From assembly GCA_031288935.1 (NCBI GenBank), contig JAITQL010000092.1, positions 1 to 10,428 of the forward strand: DNA of 10,428 bases, written 5' to 3'. Below the pieces are notes generated by a model. That model saw only the letters and a program-made list of their open reading frames with translations. It was not told the DNA's origin and did no database searches. Origin of the DNA: Tannerella sp. (GTDB taxonomy: Bacteria; Bacteroidota; Bacteroidia; Bacteroidales; Tannerellaceae). Below, piece after piece: positions 6,541 through 10,428 of the stretch (position 1 is the first letter of the stretch; each line of letters opens with the position of its first letter). The translations under genes and the position numbers were made by a program.

Positions 6541-7233
6541 TCAGGACGGAACGACTGCAAGTGCAAACACGCTGATGCGAATGTCCGGTATGGCAGTCAG
6601 CGCTTCGATGCAGGCTATGGAGGTTGCTCCGGTGGTGACTACGTCGTCGATCAGCAGGACATGTTTGCCGGCCAGCGCCTGCGCGTCGGCGATGCCGAAG
6701 ATTTTTTCGACATTCAGGTGGCGTTCGTAGCGCGACATGCGTGTTTGCGTGGCCGTAGCAACGCGCCGGTGGAGTATGTCGCAACGGATCTGCCGCCGGG
6801 TGGCGGATGCCATGCCGCGTGCGATCCATTCGGACTGGTTGTAGCCGCGCTTCCGCTCCCTTTGCGGGTGCAGCGGTACGGGAATCAGCACGTCAATGTC
6901 TTGAAAAAAACCGTACGGCTCTATTTCGAGCGATGCCATGCGTCCCAATTGTTCGGCCAGGCGTTTGTTGCCGTAATACTTGATTGAATGAAGCAGGGTT
7001 TGCGCCGTTCCTTTCTGCTCAAAAAACAGAAAGGCCGTGACGTTGCGTATCTGCGGAATGCCGGCGTAGAGTTTTTGCATGGGATGGTCAGGCCGCTTGT
7101 GGTAATACGTGCGCGACAGGTCGCAAAGGCAGTGCAGGCACAGTTGCCGTTCCGTCTCTATCAGCATCCGGCCGCAAAGCAGGCACAGGCGCGGATAAAA
7201 CAGCTGCAACAGCTTATATCCCGTCTTCCACAT
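6541..7233 (-). CDS. comF: ComF family protein (phosphoribosyltransferase-like)
   Basis: Encodes 230 aa, full length for ComF. An N-terminal zinc-ribbon-like double motif C17-x2-C20 and C32-x2-C35 is followed by a PRTase-type domain: IPVPLHPQRERKRGYNQ (117-133) and the PRPP-binding loop VLLIDDVVTTGAT (192-204). ComF proteins are cytoplasmic and needed for uptake or handling of single-stranded DNA in natural transformation in Bacillus, Haemophilus and relatives; in Bacteroidetes the role is not established. The ATG at 7233 overlaps the end of recX by 20 bp, so it is likely translated from the prmC-recX-comF message, of which it is the last gene. No canonical terminator follows its stop. Confidence 0.93.
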   Translation of the reverse strand: MWKTGYKLLQLFYPRLCLLCGRMLIETERQLCLHCLCDLSRTYYHKRPDHPMQKLYAGIPQIRNVTAFLFFEQKGTAQTLLHSIKYYGNKRLAEQLGRMASLEIEPYGFFQDIDVLIPVPLHPQRERKRGYNQSEWIARGMASATRRQIRCDILHRRVATATQTRMSRYERHLNVEKIFGIADAQALAGKHVLLIDDVVTTGATSIACIEALTAIPDIRISVFALAVVPS

Positions 7234-7705
7234 CGTATCCTTCCTTAAACAACGGCTTCAGACAGGCGGCAACCAGTGTGCTCTCATATCCCCGTCCGCA
7301 GGCGTAACGGTACAGTTTCAGAAAAACATCCCGTTCCGAGCTGCCCCGGATCGTGCGTTTTTTCTTCTCCAGCATATCCGACAGGGACGACCGGTAGACC
7401 TCTTCGTCCATGCCGTCGAGCGCTTCGGCTACCGTGCCGGAGGCAATGCCCTTCCGCTGCAGTTCGTAGCGGATACGGAGACGTCCCCACTGGTTAAAGC
7501 GGAACTTGTCGTTCACAAAACTGTGGCAGAAGCGCGCTTCGTCCACAAACCGTTCTTTCAGCAGACGGTCGACGATCCGTCCGGCTGTTTCCGGCGACGC
7601 ACCGGCCGCAGCCAGTTTCCTGCGCACCTCGGCGACACAGCGTTCGCCCGCGGAGCAGTACGCTGCCGCCAGATGCAAAAGTTCGGATTCGCTTCGCTGT
7701 TTCAT
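7214..7705 (-). CDS. recX: RecX family regulatory protein
   Basis: Encodes 163 aa, normal for Bacteroidetes RecX. Small, charged, three-helix-repeat protein: ELLHLAAAYCSAGERCVAEVRRKL (8-31), RIVDRLLKERFVDEARFCHSFVNDKFRFNQWGRLRIRYELQRKGI (43-87) with the RecX hallmark RF...FV.DK.R....G..RI..EL..KG, and a third repeat (about 100-150). RecX binds RecA filaments and modulates recombinase activity. Start: the ATG at 7705 overlaps the prmC stop as ATGA, the usual coupling arrangement; an ATG three codons upstream (7714) is also possible. recA itself is not in the window. Confidence 0.92.
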   Translation of the reverse strand: MKQRSESELLHLAAAYCSAGERCVAEVRRKLAAAGASPETAGRIVDRLLKERFVDEARFCHSFVNDKFRFNQWGRLRIRYELQRKGIASGTVAEALDGMDEEVYRSSLSDMLEKKKRTIRGSSERDVFLKLYRYACGRGYESTLVAACLKPLFKEGYDVEDGI

Positions 7706-8562
7706 GGCCGACATGCAGGATTCGGGATGCGGGCTTCGATAAAGCGGTCTTTGCCGGACAGGTCGCGAAGCAGTTCGACCGGACGGAAGCCTTCGTCCCG
7801 CAGCATTTGCGCGGCGAGTGCTCCGCAAGCCTCGTTGATTTCAAGATGCAGCGAGCCGTTTTTTGCCAGTTTTTCACGGGCCAGGCCGGTAATCCGGCGA
7901 TAAAACAACAGCGGGTCGTCATCGGGAACAAACAGGGCCTGACGAGGTTCGAAATCCAGTACATTCCGTTCCATCAGTGCCTTTTCACTCTCTTTTACGT
8001 AAGGCGGATTACTGACGATCAGATCGAATGGCGGCAAGGCGGACGCAGCCTCCGAAAGGATGTCCATCTGCCGGAAACAAACGGCCACCCGATTGCGCCG
8101 TGCATTTCGTTTCGCCGTATCCAGCGCCGCTTCCGAAATATCCACCGCCATGACGCTGGCGCCGGGAAGACGCTTGGCCAGCGTCACTGCGATGCACCCG
8201 CTGCCCGTGCCAATGTCCAGTATGCGCATGTCCGGGCGGGACGCCGTCCGGAGGATATGCGCTACCAGTTCTTCCGTCTCCGGGCGGGGAATCAATACCG
8301 ACGGATTCACCTCGAAAGGCAGTCCGTGAAACAGAACCTCGCCCAGCACGTACTGAAGCGGTTCGGATTGCTCAAGCCGCTGCACCATCTCCCGGATACG
8401 TGTTTTCTCCGTGCCGGATAATTGCCTATCTTTGCGCAGGATTTGCTCGTGAAGCGGAAGACCGCAAACGTATTCCATGATCCAGCGGGTCAGACTGCGT
8501 ATTTCATCCGGTGGATAGAGCGTTTGAAGTGTATCCTTTATGTAAGTAACCGTCTCGTTCAT
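7702..8562 (-). CDS. prmC: Peptide chain release factor N5-glutamine methyltransferase
   Basis: Encodes 286 aa (PrmC/HemK usually 275-290). PrmC methylates the Gln of the GGQ loop of RF1 and RF2 with S-adenosylmethionine, improving termination. Visible: an N-terminal helical domain, the substrate-side segment GEVLFHGLPF (74-83), IPRPETEELV (91-100), SAM-binding motif I DIGTGSG (116-122), acidic VDIS (140-143), and the catalytic NPPY (185-188). The start used, MNETVTYIKD, begins at 8562; the longer frame upstream runs antisense into ribD and is rejected. The -7 box TAcgTTTG ends 4 bp from this ATG, so the mRNA would have almost no leader. First gene of the prmC-recX-comF operon and divergent from ribD with 30 bp between the starts. 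Confidence 0.95.
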   Translation of the reverse strand: MNETVTYIKDTLQTLYPPDEIRSLTRWIMEYVCGLPLHEQILRKDRQLSGTEKTRIREMVQRLEQSEPLQYVLGEVLFHGLPFEVNPSVLIPRPETEELVAHILRTASRPDMRILDIGTGSGCIAVTLAKRLPGASVMAVDISEAALDTAKRNARRNRVAVCFRQMDILSEAASALPPFDLIVSNPPYVKESEKALMERNVLDFEPRQALFVPDDDPLLFYRRITGLAREKLAKNGSLHLEINEACGALAAQMLRDEGFRPVELLRDLSGKDRFIEARIPNPACRP

Positions 8563-8566
8563 GGCG

Positions 8567-8574
8567 CAAACGTA
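8567..8574 (-). promoter_or_regulatory. -7 box of prmC, near-leaderless start
   Basis: The minus strand reads TACGTTTG, an exact TAnnTTTG match. With the box ending about 3-4 nt before transcription starts, the first transcribed base would be about 8563, one base before the ATG. The expected -33 region falls near the ribD start and shows no clear TTTG. Confidence 0.5.
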
Positions 8575-8592
8575 CGAAAAAAACGAAAAGAA

Positions 8593-9663
8593 ATGCAGGA
8601 TGAAGAAAAATATATGATGCGTTGCCTGACGCTGGCCAGGCACGGAGCATCGTCCGTGGCGCCAAATCCGATGGTAGGCGCCGTAGTGACGCACAACGGG
8701 CGGGTGATAGGCGAAGGCTATCACCGGCGGTTCGGCGAACCTCACGCCGAGGTGAACGCCATTGCGTCCGTGCGCGACGAATCGCTGCTGCGCAACGCCA
8801 CCTTGCATGTCAATCTGGAACCGTGCTCCCATTACGGGAAAACGCCGCCGTGTACCGACCTGATCCTGCGCAAGCGCATCCCGAGGGTGGTAATCGGATG
8901 CCCGGATCCCTATCCCGAAGTAGCGGGACGCGGCATAAGCATCCTGCGGGAGGCAGGCGTAGAGGTGATCGCGAACGTATTGCAAAGGGAAGCCTTCGCA
9001 TTAAACCGTTTTTTTATGACGGCGCAGATGCGGCAACGACCGTATATCATCCTGAAATGGGCGCAAAGTGCGGACGGATTCATAGACCGCGTCCGGAGCC
9101 ACCCGTCCGCAAAACCGGCGCAGTTGTCTACCCCCGTTACGCGCCGCATCGTACACAAGTTGCGTTCCGAAGTGTCCGCCATCCTGGTCGGAACACAAAC
9201 CGCGTGGCTTGACAATCCTTCCCTGACCGTACGCCATTGGGCAGGCGCTTCGCCTGTACGCATGTTCATGGACCGCCATCTGCGCATCCCGTCGACGCAT
9301 CACTTGCTGGATGGCGCCGTTCCCACACGGGTGTTTACCGGACAGGACGCCGGAAACCGGCAGTGGGTGGAATATATCCGCCTCGACTTTTCCCAACCGG
9401 TGATTCCCCAGATGCTTTTACATATATATAAGTGTCGGTTTCATTCTCTGCTGGTAGAAGGAGGAGCGCGCTTGCATCAAAGTTTTCTGGAAGCCGGGCT
9501 GTGGGATGAATTGCAGGTAGAGACCGTTTCCATAAAATTGGGCGACGGCGTCAGGCCGGCTGATATTCACTCCAGCCATGCAATCGAAAAGAAACAGACG
9601 ATGTATTTTCCATCATCCGAATGTGATTCCGAAATCTCAATATATGTGCGTAAGTATTTATAA
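8593..9663 (+). CDS. ribD: Bifunctional riboflavin biosynthesis deaminase/reductase RibD
   Basis: Encodes 356 aa, normal for RibD, which deaminates the pyrimidine made from GTP (2,5-diamino-6-ribosylamino-pyrimidinone phosphate) and then reduces its ribosyl side chain with NADPH. N-terminal deaminase domain: APNPMVGAVV (23-32), zinc site H51-A-E53 with C78 and C87 in EPCSHYGKTPPC. C-terminal reductase domain from about 148: RPYIILKWAQSADGFI (149-164), SEVSAILVGTQTAWLDNPSLT (192-212) and VEGGARL (288-294). The start is the ATG giving MQDEEKYMMRCLTLA; the frame is open further upstream but that part is antisense to prmC. No TAnnTTTG box is seen before it, so its promoter must overlap the 5' end of prmC. 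No FMN riboswitch is evident in the 30-bp gap. Confidence 0.96.
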   Translation: MQDEEKYMMRCLTLARHGASSVAPNPMVGAVVTHNGRVIGEGYHRRFGEPHAEVNAIASVRDESLLRNATLHVNLEPCSHYGKTPPCTDLILRKRIPRVVIGCPDPYPEVAGRGISILREAGVEVIANVLQREAFALNRFFMTAQMRQRPYIILKWAQSADGFIDRVRSHPSAKPAQLSTPVTRRIVHKLRSEVSAILVGTQTAWLDNPSLTVRHWAGASPVRMFMDRHLRIPSTHHLLDGAVPTRVFTGQDAGNRQWVEYIRLDFSQPVIPQMLLHIYKCRFHSLLVEGGARLHQSFLEAGLWDELQVETVSIKLGDGVRPADIHSSHAIEKKQTMYFPSSECDSEISIYVRKYL

Positions 9664-9734
9664 CCAAAAGCGGGAACGGACACTAAAGTTTTATAAATAA
9701 CAGTTGATATGGCGTGTGAAGCAAAAAATGTTTC

Positions 9735-9742
9735 TACTTTTG
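9735..9742 (+). promoter_or_regulatory. -7 box of the lipoprotein gene
   Basis: Reads TACTTTTG, matching TAnnTTTG, 25 bp before the ATG at 9767, giving a leader of about 20 nt. The -33 position has only a weak GTGTG-like sequence. Confidence 0.6.
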
Positions 9743-9766
9743 TACGCTTGTAAATATAGTGTGTGA

Positions 9767-10428
9767 ATGAAAAAGAATAAGTTACATTTATGGATGGCTG
9801 GATGCGCAGCGCTGCTGTTGTCTTCCTGTTTAGGAAACACTGATGATGTTGACGAAAGCGTTTTATCAAATTGCCAGATCATCTCTTTTTCTCTGCAAAA
9901 CGATTCCATATCGGGTTTAAGCAACGTAATTTTTACGATTGATCAAGTGAACGGTTTGATTTTTAATAAAGACTCCATGGCTTACGGGACAGTCATCGAC
10001 CGGAAAGCAGTTTGCAGTCTCACGTATGACATGAGTCTGTCGCCTTCTGCCATTGAAGTCTATCAGGAAGCGCTTAAAGACTCCGCCTACTGGAACGGTA
10101 CCGATTCGCTGGATTTCTCGAATTTTGTTCGTTTCAGGGTCTATTCAAACAATGGAAAAGCCTATAAAAGCTATACCGCCAAACTGAATGTCCATCAACA
10201 GCAACCGGATTCCATGACATGGATTCTTTATTCGGAATTACCGGCGGGAAACAACATACAGGAACAGAAAGTCCTTGCATCCGGCGATTCTTACCGGATG
10301 TATGTAAAGAATACAGCCTCCGGGTATGAATTGTATCAATCGTTGCGGACAGACGCGAAGAACTGGACGAAAACGTCGCTGAGCGGTCTTGCGGACAAAG
10401 AGTTTCTGCTTTCGCAGATGACGGAATA
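9767..10428 (+). CDS. DUF6242-like lipoprotein, cut at the right edge
   Basis: From the ATG at 9767, 220 codons are open to the window end. MKKNKLHLWMAGCAALLLSSC is a lipoprotein signal with the lipobox LLSSC (C21), so the protein should be lipidated and exported to the envelope. The mature part starts LGNTDDVDES and continues with SFSLQNDS, NVIFTIDQVNGLIFNKDSM and YGTVID, a combination typical, to my memory, of Bacteroides lipoproteins carrying DUF6242. The visible part is mainly beta in character; the C-terminus, expected to hold a beta-propeller/Kelch-like region, is outside. Function unknown. Transcribed from its own -7 box, 103 bp after ribD. Lipoprotein call firm, domain name moderate. 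Confidence 0.8.
   Translation, partial: MKKNKLHLWMAGCAALLLSSCLGNTDDVDESVLSNCQIISFSLQNDSISGLSNVIFTIDQVNGLIFNKDSMAYGTVIDRKAVCSLTYDMSLSPSAIEVYQEALKDSAYWNGTDSLDFSNFVRFRVYSNNGKAYKSYTAKLNVHQQQPDSMTWILYSELPAGNNIQEQKVLASGDSYRMYVKNTASGYELYQSLRTDAKNWTKTSLSGLADKEFLLSQMTE

Noticed and set aside
5978..6829. 283-codon minus frame across the palindrome cluster into comF
   Set aside because: Out of frame with comF and translates palindromic repeats; no recognisable protein features.
8422..8592. Upstream extension of the ribD frame
   Set aside because: Antisense to prmC and unlike RibD N-termini; the ATG at 8593 gives the family start.
8563..8592. FMN riboswitch before ribD
   Set aside because: The gap to prmC is only 30 bp and A-rich, too short for the aptamer.
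8563..8985. Upstream extension of the prmC frame
   Set aside because: Runs antisense through ribD and past the -7 box; the ATG at 8562 gives the normal PrmC length.

Overview
The window looks like chromosomal DNA of a Bacteroidales-type Bacteroidetes, perhaps a Parabacteroides/Tannerella relative. Six starts are preceded by the Bacteroidetes -7 box TAnnTTTG instead of sigma70 boxes, strong Shine-Dalgarno sequences are missing, the last gene encodes a short-signal lipoprotein of a Bacteroides-typical family, and a 219-aa protein near 5 kb resembles a Bacteroidales-restricted family. The genus is an inference.

Layout. Positions 1-131 (minus) hold the first 43 codons of an LpxL/HtrB-like acyltransferase, which runs off the left edge. 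A 320-bp gap follows, with a UAG-interrupted small reading frame. Then come lepA (452-2239, minus) and, divergently, a 710-aa TPR protein (2332-4464, plus); their -7 boxes lie only 22 bp apart. After the TPR gene there is a strong intrinsic terminator (4638-4677) and a GC-rich nested hairpin.

The accessory-looking centre is 4770-6540. It has a 219-aa protein of unknown function (minus) and, just upstream on the same strand, a 17-unit, 21-bp tandem array (5461-5817). The array encodes Pro/Gly heptads and is open on both strands, because its core is reverse-complement symmetric at codon level. The minus frame has its own start and -7 box, and an 8-bp tandem repeat lies at the -33 region. Next come about 220 bp of clustered palindromes resembling REP-type intergenic repeats.

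The right part is housekeeping: prmC, recX and comF overlap one another in a minus-strand operon, and the first gene is apparently near-leaderless. ribD is divergent from prmC, and a DUF6242-like lipoprotein gene runs off the right edge.

No rRNA, tRNA, CRISPR array, integrase or transposase gene is visible. The least explained part is the heptad array with its neighbour; the well-known genes carry no surprising lesions.
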